Part shown: positions 25,848 to 35,302 of the stretch, piece after piece
Layout of the letters: each line of letters opens with the position of its first letter
How positions within the stretch are numbered: position 1 is the stretch's first letter
Origin: an uncultured Duncaniella sp.
GTDB lineage: Bacteria > Bacteroidota > Bacteroidia > Bacteroidales > Muribaculaceae
Assembly: GCA_910577255.1 (NCBI GenBank)
Contig: CAJTMH010000003.1
Coordinates: 248,001 to 312,000 of the forward strand
Direction of reading: 5' to 3'
DNA: 64,000 nucleotides
Translations under genes and position numbers: made by a program
The notes under the pieces: model-generated
What the model saw: the letters and a program-made list of their open reading frames with translations, nothing else
The model's database searches: none
What the model was told of the DNA's origin: nothing

Positions 25848-27320
25848 ATGAATATCAATATTCGCACCCTATGGGCCTTGGCCGGTCTGTCGGTGTGTTC
25901 TTTCAACCTGAATGCGGTGGAACTTCCTGAAATAATAAGCGACAATGCCGTGTTGCAGCAAAATTCCGATGCTCGCCTCTGGGGGTGGAGCAAGCCCGGA
26001 AAAACTGTGACAGTAACACCCTCGTGGGACGGAAAAAAGTACACGGCAAAGGCCGATCAGACTACCGGCCGCTGGGAAGTCAGCGTGACCACTCCGGGTG
26101 CTTCCTTCACACCTTATTCCATCAGTTTCGACGATGGCGAGCCTATGACCATTGACAATGTTCTCATTGGCGAAGTGTGGTTTTGTTCCGGGCAATCCAA
26201 TATGGAGATGCCGCTACGCGGATTCTGGACTCAGCCTGTGGAGGGTGCAGCCCAAGCAATAGCCTATTCCGGTAAATATCCCGGCATACGCATGGCCACC
26301 GTCCCCAAGAAAGGGGCTTATACTCCTCAGGAGCGTGTTGAGGGCAAATGGATGCTGTCAAAGCCCGAAAACGCGGGCGAATTCTCAGCACTGGCCTATT
26401 TCTTCGCCCAGTCGCTGACCGACATCCTCGATGTGCCCGTCGGCATAATCAATTGTGCTTACGGTGGCTCTAAAGTGGAAGGCTGGATGCCAAAGGAAAA
26501 ACTTGACACATATCCCGGCTGGGACATGGCAAAGGAGGAGACCGACACTGTGCTCAATGAGTATGAGCGTATCGGCGTGATGTGGAACGCTATGCTCAAC
26601 CCTGTGGCCGACTACACTGTCAAAGGTTTCCTTTGGAATCAGGGTGAATCAAATGTCGGACGCCACCATGAGTATCCGGCTCACCAGAGCGACATGGTGC
26701 AGATATGGCGTGACCGTTGGGGGCTGGGAGAGCTGCCGTTCTACTTCGTGGAGCTTCCGGCCTGGAAATATGGCAACGGTGAGAAAGCCGATGCCGCCCT
26801 TTTCCGCGAATGTCAGCACCGTGCGGCGCAGATGATACCCAACAGTGGTATCGTGTGCACCACTGACCTTGTCTATCCTTATGAACTCGAGGATGTACAT
26901 GCGTCAAAAAAACGTGAGATCGGCGAACGTCTTGCTTTCATGGCTGCCAACCGTACTTATGGAGTCAAAGGCATCTCCACCACCTATCCTTCATATAAGT
27001 CGGTTGAGTTTGATGGCGACAAGGCTGTCATCTCCTTCAACAATGCCGATGCCGGCCTCAACCCTAACATGAACCTGCCCGGATTTGAAGTGGCAGGAGA
27101 GGACAGGGTGTTTTATCCTGCCGAGGCTGTTGAGGATTGGAATCTGCACACCGTCACCGTGTCAAGCGACAAGGTGCCCGAGATCAAGGCCGTGCGTTAC
27201 TGCTTCAAGAATTTTGCCATCGGCAAGATAAAGGATATGTATGGCATGCCGCTGATCCCCTTCCGGACCGATGACTGGGACGATGCTGCATCAATCACTG
27301 TGGCCCATAACGAACCCTGA
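25848..27320 (+). CDS. SGNH-type acetylesterase (sialate O-acetylesterase-like)
   Basis: A 490-residue protein with a signal peptide (1-23, ending LNA-VE), an N-terminal beta-domain and an SGNH hydrolase core. The nucleophile serine lies in FCSGQSNME, the oxyanion region in NCAYGGSKVEGW and NQGESNV, and the Asp-x-His pair in DVHASKK near 347. The family is annotated as sialate O-acetylesterase, but here, beside mannanases, removal of O-acetyl groups from acetylated (gluco)mannan is the better reading. It probably acts in the periplasm. No sialic acid genes are present. Confidence 0.82.
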   Translation: MNINIRTLWALAGLSVCSFNLNAVELPEIISDNAVLQQNSDARLWGWSKPGKTVTVTPSWDGKKYTAKADQTTGRWEVSVTTPGASFTPYSISFDDGEPMTIDNVLIGEVWFCSGQSNMEMPLRGFWTQPVEGAAQAIAYSGKYPGIRMATVPKKGAYTPQERVEGKWMLSKPENAGEFSALAYFFAQSLTDILDVPVGIINCAYGGSKVEGWMPKEKLDTYPGWDMAKEETDTVLNEYERIGVMWNAMLNPVADYTVKGFLWNQGESNVGRHHEYPAHQSDMVQIWRDRWGLGELPFYFVELPAWKYGNGEKADAALFRECQHRAAQMIPNSGIVCTTDLVYPYELEDVHASKKREIGERLAFMAANRTYGVKGISTTYPSYKSVEFDGDKAVISFNNADAGLNPNMNLPGFEVAGEDRVFYPAEAVEDWNLHTVTVSSDKVPEIKAVRYCFKNFAIGKIKDMYGMPLIPFRTDDWDDAASITVAHNEP

Positions 27321-27392
27321 CATACATCACTACTCTACAAACCTACATAAACACCTTTTTTATTCCTATTCTATCCCTGAAAAATAAGTATT

Positions 27393-28709
27393 ATGTACAA
27401 AAGATTCTTGACACCGCTTTTTGTTGCAGCCGCAGTGCTCGGAGGATGTGCCGGCGGGAAAAAGCCGGTAATTGATACTGAGCCGGAATGTCCGTTTGTG
27501 ACCGTTAAGGATGGCAAGTTCTATATCGGAGACTCCGTCTACCGTTATGTGGGAACCAACTTCTGGTATGGGGCTATCCTTGCATCTGAGGGGGTCGGCG
27601 GTGACCGGGAGCGTCTTGGCCGAGAGCTTGACGCCCTCCAGTCGCTCGGTATCGACAACCTCCGCATCCTTGTGGGGGGTGATGGTGCCGAAGGGCTTGC
27701 TTCGCATATCGAACCTACTTTGCAGAAAGCCCCGGGAGAATACTCCGACACACTGCTTGCCGGTCTTGACTACCTGCTTGCCGAACTCGAGAAGCGCGAC
27801 ATGAAAGCGGTCCTTTATCTCAACAACGCATGGGAATGGAGCGGTGGCTTCTCAACCTACCTTGAATGGGCAGGGGAGGGGAAAGCTGTCAATCCTGCCG
27901 ATGCCGGTTATCCTGCTTACATGGCCTATGCTTCTAAATTCGTGCGCAGCGATTCAGCCAAAGCTTTGGCAGCCAAGCATGTGCGCAATATCGTAGGACG
28001 TGACAATGCCATCACCGGAAAGCCTTATTCTCAGTCGCCTGCCATCATGGCTTGGCAGATTGCCAATGAGCCTCGTCCGTTTGCCGACGAGAGCAAGCGT
28101 CCGTTTGCCAAATGGATAGGGGAGACCGCGCGTCTCATCAAGTCGCTTGATCCCAACCATCTTGTGTCGGTTGGCAGCGAAGGCTCGTGGGGATGCGAAA
28201 ACGATATGGATCTCTGGACCGAGATACATTCCTATCCGGAGGTTGATTATGCCACAATACACATCTGGCCCTACAACTGGAGCTGGGTGAAAGAGGCTGG
28301 AATAGCCGACAGTGTGGATGTGGCCTGCCGCAACACTTCGGAGTATATCAGCGCTCATCATGAAGCTCTGAACCGCACGATGGCTGCCGCCGGGGTGGCG
28401 GCGAAGCCGATAGTGTTGGAAGAGTTCGGCTATCCGCGCGACAATATGGCGATTGCGCAGGGGACTCCTGTCACAGGACGTGACCGCTACTACAGATACG
28501 TCTTTTCAGAGGTGGCACGCGACGGACGTCTTGCCGGAGTCAACTTCTGGGGATGGGGTGGCTTTGCCGATCCTGCTCATGCCACCTGGCAGCGCGGCGA
28601 CGACTACACCGGCGATCCGGCCCAGGAAGCCCAGGGTCTTAACTCTGTATTTGCCTCTGATTCAACCACTATTGCCATTATCACGGCATCTGTCAAAGCT
28701 ATACGCTGA
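27393..28709 (+). CDS. GH5_7-like endo-beta-1,4-mannanase lipoprotein
   Basis: A 438-residue lipoprotein (VLGGC, Cys19). The mannanase pattern is strong: YRYVGTNFWYGA, LDNLRIL-like IDNLRILVG, YLNNAWEWSGGF, the acid/base Glu226 in WQIANEPRPF, IHIWPYNWSW, and the nucleophile Glu344 in LEEFGYPRD, then NFWGWGG. These are hallmarks of GH5 subfamily 7. The product would cut internal mannosidic bonds of mannan. It ends the first transcription block of the locus; a 252-base gap with a promoter element precedes susC. Confidence 0.92.
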   Translation: MYKRFLTPLFVAAAVLGGCAGGKKPVIDTEPECPFVTVKDGKFYIGDSVYRYVGTNFWYGAILASEGVGGDRERLGRELDALQSLGIDNLRILVGGDGAEGLASHIEPTLQKAPGEYSDTLLAGLDYLLAELEKRDMKAVLYLNNAWEWSGGFSTYLEWAGEGKAVNPADAGYPAYMAYASKFVRSDSAKALAAKHVRNIVGRDNAITGKPYSQSPAIMAWQIANEPRPFADESKRPFAKWIGETARLIKSLDPNHLVSVGSEGSWGCENDMDLWTEIHSYPEVDYATIHIWPYNWSWVKEAGIADSVDVACRNTSEYISAHHEALNRTMAAAGVAAKPIVLEEFGYPRDNMAIAQGTPVTGRDRYYRYVFSEVARDGRLAGVNFWGWGGFADPAHATWQRGDDYTGDPAQEAQGLNSVFASDSTTIAIITASVKAIR

Positions 28710-28845
28710 CCCTCTTTACCACAGGGAATACCTCGGGATGGAGAAATATGGTGTGCAAACTATGTTTCCCCCTCTCTTGGTATCCTTTGCGAGAACATCA
28801 TCACAAAATGCTAAAAAAGTATAATTCTTTGTCATTGCTTTGCGT

Positions 28846-28853
28846 TAATTTTG
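28846..28853 (+). promoter_or_regulatory. Candidate -7 promoter element of the susC-susD block
   Basis: TAATTTTG followed by C matches the -7 consensus, 108 bases before the SusC ATG. No good -33 box is seen, which would suit an activator-dependent promoter. The 252-base gap 28710-28961 otherwise shows no gene or hairpin. Confidence 0.55.
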
Positions 28854-28961
28854 CGATATCTTACTAATCCTTAATTTATTCTAAAATACAATAACCTATG
28901 CCTTAAAAACAAACAACTAACATTAACCGAATCAATTACCTATTACCTTAAAATTGCAATA

Positions 28962-31900
28962 ATGAAAAGTAAAATTTTTGACCTCAGGGGTCTATTGGCG
29001 ACATTGATGCTGTGCTTTGTGCTTACAGCTGCCGCCCAGACCTCTATCACGGGTACAGTGCAGGATAAGACGGGCGAACCGCTTATCGGCGCGACAGTGC
29101 AAGAGAAAGGCAACACGGCCAACGGTATCGCCACTGATATTGACGGTAACTTCTCACTCACAGTGAAGTCGGCCAAAGCTGTTCTCTTAGTATCTTACGT
29201 AGGCATGCAGTCGCAGGAAGTGCCTCTGGATGGCCGTACCAAACTCGTTATCACTCTCGAGGATTCATCAGAACTTCTCGACGAAGTGGTTGTGGTTGGT
29301 TATGGTACCATGAAGAAGAGCGACCTTGCAGGCGCCTCTGTCTCAATGAACGAAGATGCTATCAAAGGCTCTATAATCACCAATATTGACCAGTCGCTCC
29401 AGGGCCGTGCAGCAGGTGTACAGGCCGTGGCTACTTCAGGTGCTCCCGGTTCTTCAAGCTCAATCCGCGTGCGTGGTCAGGCCACTATTAACGCAAATGC
29501 CGAACCTCTCTATGTGATTGACGGTGTGATTGTGCAGAGCCCCAGCACAAGCGGCAGCTCAATCGGTATCGGTGACGCTCTCGGCAACGGCTCGACATCT
29601 ACCATTTCTCCTCTTTCCACCATCAACCCCGCCGACATCGTGTCGATGGAAATCCTTAAGGACGCTTCGGCCACTGCTATCTATGGTGCCCAGGGTGCCA
29701 ACGGTGTAGTTCTCATCACCACCAAACGTGGTAAGGCAGGTGAGGCTAAGTTCACTTACGACGGCATGATCGCATTAAGCCATCAGACCAAGCGTCTCGA
29801 CATCATGAATCTGCGTGAATATGCCACCTATTTTAATGACTATGTTCAGCAGGGTTATGCCAAGCAGGATCCCTATCTCGCCGATCCTTCTCTTCTCGGC
29901 AAGGGTACCAACTGGCAGGACGCTATTTTCCGCACCGCACTCCAGCATCAGCATCAGGTGTCAGCACAGGGTGGTACAGAAAAGGTGAGATATTACGTTT
30001 CAGGTTCTTACATGAACCAGGAAGGTACCATCATCGGTTCTGACTTCGACCGTTTCGGTCTCCGTGCCAACCTTGATGCAGACCTCAAGAGCTGGCTTAA
30101 GCTCGGGGTGAACGTCAGCTACAGCAACACTAACGAAAACCTCAAGCTTGCTGACTCTGACGAGGGTCTTATCAACTACTCTCTCACCACCAACCCTGAC
30201 ATCCCCATTTATGACATCGACGGCAACTATGCCACAGTGGTACGTGAAGGCTCTTTCAGCCCTAACCCCATTGCGATAGCGATGAACAACAAGATTGCCC
30301 TCACACGTCAGAAACTCAACGGTAACATCTTCTTTGATGTGAATCCTCTTGCCGGTCTGTCATGGCACACTGAATTCGGCTGGGACCTCAACTGGTCAAA
30401 GGCTGACCGTTACAATCCGGTCATCACTCTCCCCAACTTCAACCAGGACATCAACTCAAGCTACATCCAGAACAACTATAGCTCTTTCTGGCAGGTGAAG
30501 AACTATGTCACCTATACAGGCAAGGTGTCAAAGCTCGACTACACCGCCATGGTCGGTCAGGAATGTTGGGAGTCTCGTTACAACTATATGTCGGTCAACA
30601 ATACCAATCTTCCCAACGACATAGTTCAGAACCCGGCCCTCGGTCAGGGTGTCAAGAATTTCAATTATGGATTCGGAAGCTCATCAATGGCCTCATTCTT
30701 CACTCGTGAGACCCTCAACTGGGATGGACGTTATCTTTTGACTTATACTTATCGTTATGACGGTTCGTCAAACTTCGGACCTAATAACCGCTGGGCCGGC
30801 TTCCACTCTGTGGCAGGTGCTTGGCGTTTCACCAACGAGAAATTCCTTGAATCTACCGCCGAATGGTTCAACAACGGTAAACTTCGTCTCGGCTGGGGCC
30901 AGACCGGTAATGCTAATATCGACGGCTTCCTCTGGGGTTCACCGCTCGCTTCCGGCATCGACACCGGTTTTGGTGTAAGCACAGGCGCTCGTCCCTCACG
31001 TATTCCCAATAAGGATATCAAATGGGAATCACAGGAACAGGTGAATGCAGGTCTTGACCTCGACTTCTTCAACAACCGTCTCGGCATCGTGTTTGAAGTC
31101 TACAACAAGGAGTCAAAGAACATGCTCATGAAGCTCACCCTTCCTACTTACGAAGGTACTGTCGGTAACGATGGTAACACTCTGCAGGCTCCTATGGGTA
31201 ACTTCGGCCACATCCGCAACCGTGGTTTTGAAATCACAGTGACAGGCCGTCCGTTCGTAGGTCCCTTCGAATGGGAGTCAAGCTTCCAGATCACCTATAA
31301 CCGCAATAAACTTGTGGCCCTCCAGAACACAGAATCAGCACCTATCACCGGTGTTGGCCAGTGGACTGACGTGGTTTCACTCTCTACCATCGGTCAGCCT
31401 CTCTATCAGTTCTACGGCTATGTGACTGACGGCGTTTACCGTGACCTCGAGGATATCCTCAACTCACCCCGCACCGATGCCTTCCCCGAGGATGGCGTTT
31501 CGTTCAACCGCAACAACACCGTATGGGTAGGTGACGTGAAGTATAAGGACCTCAATGGCGACGGTGTCATCAACGAGGACGACAAGACCTTCATCGGTAA
31601 CCCCTGGCCTAAGTTCACTTTCGGTTGGAACAATACTTTCCGCTACAAGAACTTCGACCTTAACATTTTCCTTAACGGTTCGTATGGCAACAAGGTGGCC
31701 AACTACATGGCTATCAAGCTCACCCAGATGACCTCATCCTGGGGCAACCAGCTCTCTACTGTCAACGACCACGCAGTGATCGCCCCCATCGATCCCGACC
31801 GCGTGTATGCCGATGGTACCAACTGGTATGACGACATCAACAATGTGCGTGTGACCAACTGGAACACCAAGATTCCTCGTATCACCCCGGCCAACCCCAA

Positions 31901-32183
31901 CAGTAACACCCGCTTCAGCGACCGTTACATCGAAGATGGCTCATACATCCGCATCAAGAACGTTGCTCTCGGTTACACATTTGACAACAAGCTCATCCAC
32001 AAGCTTCGTCTCCAGAGCCTCCGCCTCTATTTCAATATCCAGAACCTCTACACTTTCACCAAGTATAAAGGTTATGATCCTGAAATCGGTATGTCGACAG
32101 CGGCAAATAATGTCTACGGTCTTGACAACGGACGTTATCCTTCGCCCACAACATATTCGTTTGGCTTGAATGTTTCATTCTAA
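28962..32183 (+). CDS. SusC-like TonB-dependent glycan importer
   Basis: A 1073-residue outer-membrane receptor. Order of parts: signal peptide (1-25), carboxypeptidase-regulatory-like domain (about 27-105, TGTVQDKTGEPLIGATV), TonB box and plug (LLDEVVVVGYGTMKKSDLAG, then SIRVRGQATINANAEPLYVIDG, LKDASATAIYGAQGANGVVLITT), and a 22-strand barrel to the C-terminal F. It pairs with the SusD gene 18 bases downstream and would import (gluco)manno-oligosaccharides with TonB energy. Confidence 0.96.
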   Translation: MKSKIFDLRGLLATLMLCFVLTAAAQTSITGTVQDKTGEPLIGATVQEKGNTANGIATDIDGNFSLTVKSAKAVLLVSYVGMQSQEVPLDGRTKLVITLEDSSELLDEVVVVGYGTMKKSDLAGASVSMNEDAIKGSIITNIDQSLQGRAAGVQAVATSGAPGSSSSIRVRGQATINANAEPLYVIDGVIVQSPSTSGSSIGIGDALGNGSTSTISPLSTINPADIVSMEILKDASATAIYGAQGANGVVLITTKRGKAGEAKFTYDGMIALSHQTKRLDIMNLREYATYFNDYVQQGYAKQDPYLADPSLLGKGTNWQDAIFRTALQHQHQVSAQGGTEKVRYYVSGSYMNQEGTIIGSDFDRFGLRANLDADLKSWLKLGVNVSYSNTNENLKLADSDEGLINYSLTTNPDIPIYDIDGNYATVVREGSFSPNPIAIAMNNKIALTRQKLNGNIFFDVNPLAGLSWHTEFGWDLNWSKADRYNPVITLPNFNQDINSSYIQNNYSSFWQVKNYVTYTGKVSKLDYTAMVGQECWESRYNYMSVNNTNLPNDIVQNPALGQGVKNFNYGFGSSSMASFFTRETLNWDGRYLLTYTYRYDGSSNFGPNNRWAGFHSVAGAWRFTNEKFLESTAEWFNNGKLRLGWGQTGNANIDGFLWGSPLASGIDTGFGVSTGARPSRIPNKDIKWESQEQVNAGLDLDFFNNRLGIVFEVYNKESKNMLMKLTLPTYEGTVGNDGNTLQAPMGNFGHIRNRGFEITVTGRPFVGPFEWESSFQITYNRNKLVALQNTESAPITGVGQWTDVVSLSTIGQPLYQFYGYVTDGVYRDLEDILNSPRTDAFPEDGVSFNRNNTVWVGDVKYKDLNGDGVINEDDKTFIGNPWPKFTFGWNNTFRYKNFDLNIFLNGSYGNKVANYMAIKLTQMTSSWGNQLSTVNDHAVIAPIDPDRVYADGTNWYDDINNVRVTNWNTKIPRITPANPNSNTRFSDRYIEDGSYIRIKNVALGYTFDNKLIHKLRLQSLRLYFNIQNLYTFTKYKGYDPEIGMSTAANNVYGLDNGRYPSPTTYSFGLNVSF

Positions 32184-32201
32184 TATCCTATTCGAACAAT
32201 C

Positions 32202-33923
32202 ATGAAATACAACGCATATAAATACATATTAGCTGCCGGAGTCTTTGGCCTGAGTCTCACTTCATGTGACGACTTCCTTGACCGTCCGACCGAGGATAGC
32301 TACACCACCGAACAATATTACACCACTTCCGGTGAATGTTATTCGGGTGTCAACTACCTCTACAACCTTCCCTGGAGTGACCTTCTTGACTCCTGGTTCT
32401 CCGAACTCGAGAATGCTGCCGGCAACCAGTACTCGCAGAACAACCAGTTTGCCCTCCTCTCAATCCCGAGCGACAATACATCGCTTCAGAAGATGGTGCG
32501 CACACAGTGGGCTGCGATCGGTAACGCCAATATCGTCTACAACAACATCAAGGGTGGCAGCGCTCCCGATGATGCCAAGAGCGCCACAATGGGTGAATGT
32601 CTCGTGTGGAAAGCTGTGGGTTACTTCAATCTCGTGCGCATGCTCGGTCCTATCCCCATCGTACATGACAACTCCGAGGATATCGGTAACGGCTCATACA
32701 CATCAAAGTATCGTGTAGAGACCGCCGATGCCTACGAATACACCATCATGCTCCTCGAAGAGGCTATGCGTAAGCTTCCCAAATCTGCCGACAAGGGCCG
32801 CATCGACTACTATTCAGCCGAAGCTCTTCTTGCCAAGGTATATCTTACCAAGGCCGGTCTCGGAATGTCGGGCTCACGTAATGCCGATGATCTCGCCAAG
32901 GCTGCCCAGTATGCCAAGGATGTCATCGACAATTCAGGCCGTAACCTTCTCCCTGTTTACTCTGACGTGTTCCGCGCAAGCAACAACATGAGCGAGGAAA
33001 GCCTCATTGCATGGCACTTCTATGGTTCTTGGAACCCCTACGGTGCAGGCAATCAGCTCCAGTCGGTGTTCGGTATGAACGGTTTCTCAACCTTCTTCTC
33101 ATGGGGTGACTGGACTTGTCCCTCTGTCGACCTTATGGAAGCTTATGGCGTGTCTCCTATCGATAGCCCTGAGAGCCGTACCGACAACGATGCCCGCCGC
33201 AAAGCCACTATCATGATGGCCGGTGACACCTACAGCTATTTCTGGCGTGACAAGGGTGGTTTCGACTACCTCCGCTTCATCTATGATGGTGAGTACAACA
33301 AGAACACCATCGGTACACTCAGCGCCGGCACAGGTGGCAACGTTGTGAAGCACCTCGTAGGTAACTCTTATGACCATGAAGCAGAACTCGGTTATCCCGA
33401 CACCAACCAGCAGGCCACAGGCCTTTCAGAGCACTATCTCCGTCTGGCCGACGTATACCTCATCTACGCCGAGGCTATGATCGGTAATGCAGGCTCTACT
33501 TCAGATGCATCTGCCATTGATGCTTTCTACGCAGTGCGTTCACGTTCGGTTACAAATTATAACCGTCCAGCCTCCATCTCATTTGAAGATGTATGGAAAG
33601 AACGTCGCCTTGAACTCGCTTATGAGGGTGACCGTTGGTTTGACTACGTTCGTCTCAGCTACTACAACCCCGACCGCGCACTCAACGAACTCGTTAACAT
33701 GAAGCGCTCTTACTGGAACAATCTTGATGAACTCTATAAGGGTTACTACGACGGCAATGGCTGGAACGTTACCTCTTCCATGACCTATGACCAGAATCCT
33801 CCCAAGATTTCTCCTTCGTCTAAGGTCTTCCAGTTCCCGATGCCTGAGGTTGACGTTGTCTACAATCCCAATCTTAGCGCTGACCCCATCCATGTTGATG
33901 TACGCAGTGAGTATAGTTTCTAA
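32202..33923 (+). CDS. SusD-like surface glycan-binding lipoprotein
   Basis: A 573-residue lipoprotein (SLTSC, Cys22) with the SusD/RagB pattern: DFLDRPTEDSYTTEQYYT near the N-terminus, helical TPR-like pairs (ALLAKVYLTKAGLGMSG), LRLADVYLIYAEAM and the C-terminal WKERRLELAYEGDRWFDYVR motif. It forms the lid of the SusC transporter and binds the imported glycan. The order regulator, hydrolases, susC, susD, surface proteins identifies a polysaccharide utilization locus. Confidence 0.96.
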   Translation: MKYNAYKYILAAGVFGLSLTSCDDFLDRPTEDSYTTEQYYTTSGECYSGVNYLYNLPWSDLLDSWFSELENAAGNQYSQNNQFALLSIPSDNTSLQKMVRTQWAAIGNANIVYNNIKGGSAPDDAKSATMGECLVWKAVGYFNLVRMLGPIPIVHDNSEDIGNGSYTSKYRVETADAYEYTIMLLEEAMRKLPKSADKGRIDYYSAEALLAKVYLTKAGLGMSGSRNADDLAKAAQYAKDVIDNSGRNLLPVYSDVFRASNNMSEESLIAWHFYGSWNPYGAGNQLQSVFGMNGFSTFFSWGDWTCPSVDLMEAYGVSPIDSPESRTDNDARRKATIMMAGDTYSYFWRDKGGFDYLRFIYDGEYNKNTIGTLSAGTGGNVVKHLVGNSYDHEAELGYPDTNQQATGLSEHYLRLADVYLIYAEAMIGNAGSTSDASAIDAFYAVRSRSVTNYNRPASISFEDVWKERRLELAYEGDRWFDYVRLSYYNPDRALNELVNMKRSYWNNLDELYKGYYDGNGWNVTSSMTYDQNPPKISPSSKVFQFPMPEVDVVYNPNLSADPIHVDVRSEYSF

Positions 33924-33944
33924 TCCCATCAGAAAGATACGACA

Positions 33945-35282
33945 ATGAAAATAAATCTGAATAAAATAGCTAAAGCGCTGCTTTGTGCAGTCGTTGCAAT
34001 GGTGTCTGTCACCTTTGTGGCGTGTGACGACCAGCCGGACGAATTCAAGCCGACCGATGGCACTCCTGTCATAAAGTATATCCGCATGTCGGTTCCTGAA
34101 TCGGCCGACTCCCTCATCACCGAAGCATATATGGAAGCCGTTATCTGCATTGTGGGCGATAATCTCAAGAGCGTTCATGAGATTTGGTTCAACGACCAGA
34201 AAGCAGCTCTCAACACAAGCTACATGACCGACCATACCATCATCGTGGCTGTCCCCGGCACTATCCCTGCTGAAGTGTCTGACAAGATTTTCTTTAAGAC
34301 ACATTCAGGCGCTACAGTCGAGTATGATTTCGGCGTAGTGGTGCCCGAACCTGTCATCTACTCTATGTCGAACGAATGGGCAAAACCCGGCGATGAAGTG
34401 ACCATTATCGGTAACTACTTCTGCGATGACCCCAACGTTCCTATCAAGGTTGAGCTCCCCGGCAAGATCATAGTCACTGAATTTACTGAGGTGGCCATCA
34501 ACCGTCTCTCGTTCATCCTTCCTGACGATGCCACAACTGAAGGCCGCATCTCTGTGACCTCTATCTACGGTTCAGGCAAGTCTCCCTTCCAGTTCCATGA
34601 CTCTCGTGGCATGCTCTTCGACTTTGACGGAGCCACCGGCCTTGCGTTTGTCGACAACTGCTGGCATGGTCACACTGCCAAGTCTGACGAGTACTCTCTC
34701 AATGGCAACTATGTGCAGATGGGTAATGGCGAAAAGGTATTCTCATCATCCACTACTTGGATTGACGATGCCGAAGTCGGTTACTTCCTCGAATACTGGC
34801 CCGGCAACTGGGAAGGCACATTCCCCGCTTCAGGTCAGGGTATGAAACTCAGCGACCTTGTTGATTTCTCCAACTGGGAGAACATGTCACTCAAGTTTGA
34901 GATGCTTATTCCTGCCGAGAACCCCTGGTACAGCGGTGTCCCCATGCAGATTATCGTTTCCAACCCGACTCAGGCTGTCCTTTGGGCTGCCGGATGGGAC
35001 TTCTTCAACGGTTCGGCCGACAAGCAGTCTCCCCGTGCATTCTATCGTCCCTGGCGCAGCGCCGAAGGTGGTGTTTACCACACCGATGGAAAATGGACCA
35101 CAGTGACTATTCCGTTGAACACTCTCACTTTTGACAATGATGGAGCGGCCACAGCCAACCCGATTACCGGTCCTGACAGCTTTGCTGGCATCACTATCGC
35201 TATCGTAGGCGGTTCAGTGGAGGAGGATCAGAATGCTCCGATCGTCAAGATTGACAACATCCGTGCTGTCACTAATCTTTAA
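33945..35282 (+). CDS. Surface glycan-binding lipoprotein with Ig-like (IPT/TIG) repeats
   Basis: A 445-residue lipoprotein (FVAC, Cys27) in the SusE/SGBP position directly after SusD. Two or three Ig-like repeats (VICIVGDNLKSVHEIWFND; PGDEVTIIGNYF) occupy about residues 40-215. A C-terminal beta-rich domain follows (WHGHTAKSDEYS to the end) with many Trp and Tyr that could bind sugar (YFLEYWPGNWEG; WRSAEGGVYHTDGKWTTV). Such proteins capture polysaccharide at the surface for the SusCD pair. Confidence 0.85.
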   Translation: MKINLNKIAKALLCAVVAMVSVTFVACDDQPDEFKPTDGTPVIKYIRMSVPESADSLITEAYMEAVICIVGDNLKSVHEIWFNDQKAALNTSYMTDHTIIVAVPGTIPAEVSDKIFFKTHSGATVEYDFGVVVPEPVIYSMSNEWAKPGDEVTIIGNYFCDDPNVPIKVELPGKIIVTEFTEVAINRLSFILPDDATTEGRISVTSIYGSGKSPFQFHDSRGMLFDFDGATGLAFVDNCWHGHTAKSDEYSLNGNYVQMGNGEKVFSSSTTWIDDAEVGYFLEYWPGNWEGTFPASGQGMKLSDLVDFSNWENMSLKFEMLIPAENPWYSGVPMQIIVSNPTQAVLWAAGWDFFNGSADKQSPRAFYRPWRSAEGGVYHTDGKWTTVTIPLNTLTFDNDGAATANPITGPDSFAGITIAIVGGSVEEDQNAPIVKIDNIRAVTNL

Positions 35283-35302
35283 TTAATCCAAGCATTATCA
35301 CA

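Noticed and set aside
28710..28961. Extra small gene in the 252-base gap before SusC
   Set aside because: Only short frames with stop codons and AT-rich promoter-like sequence are present.
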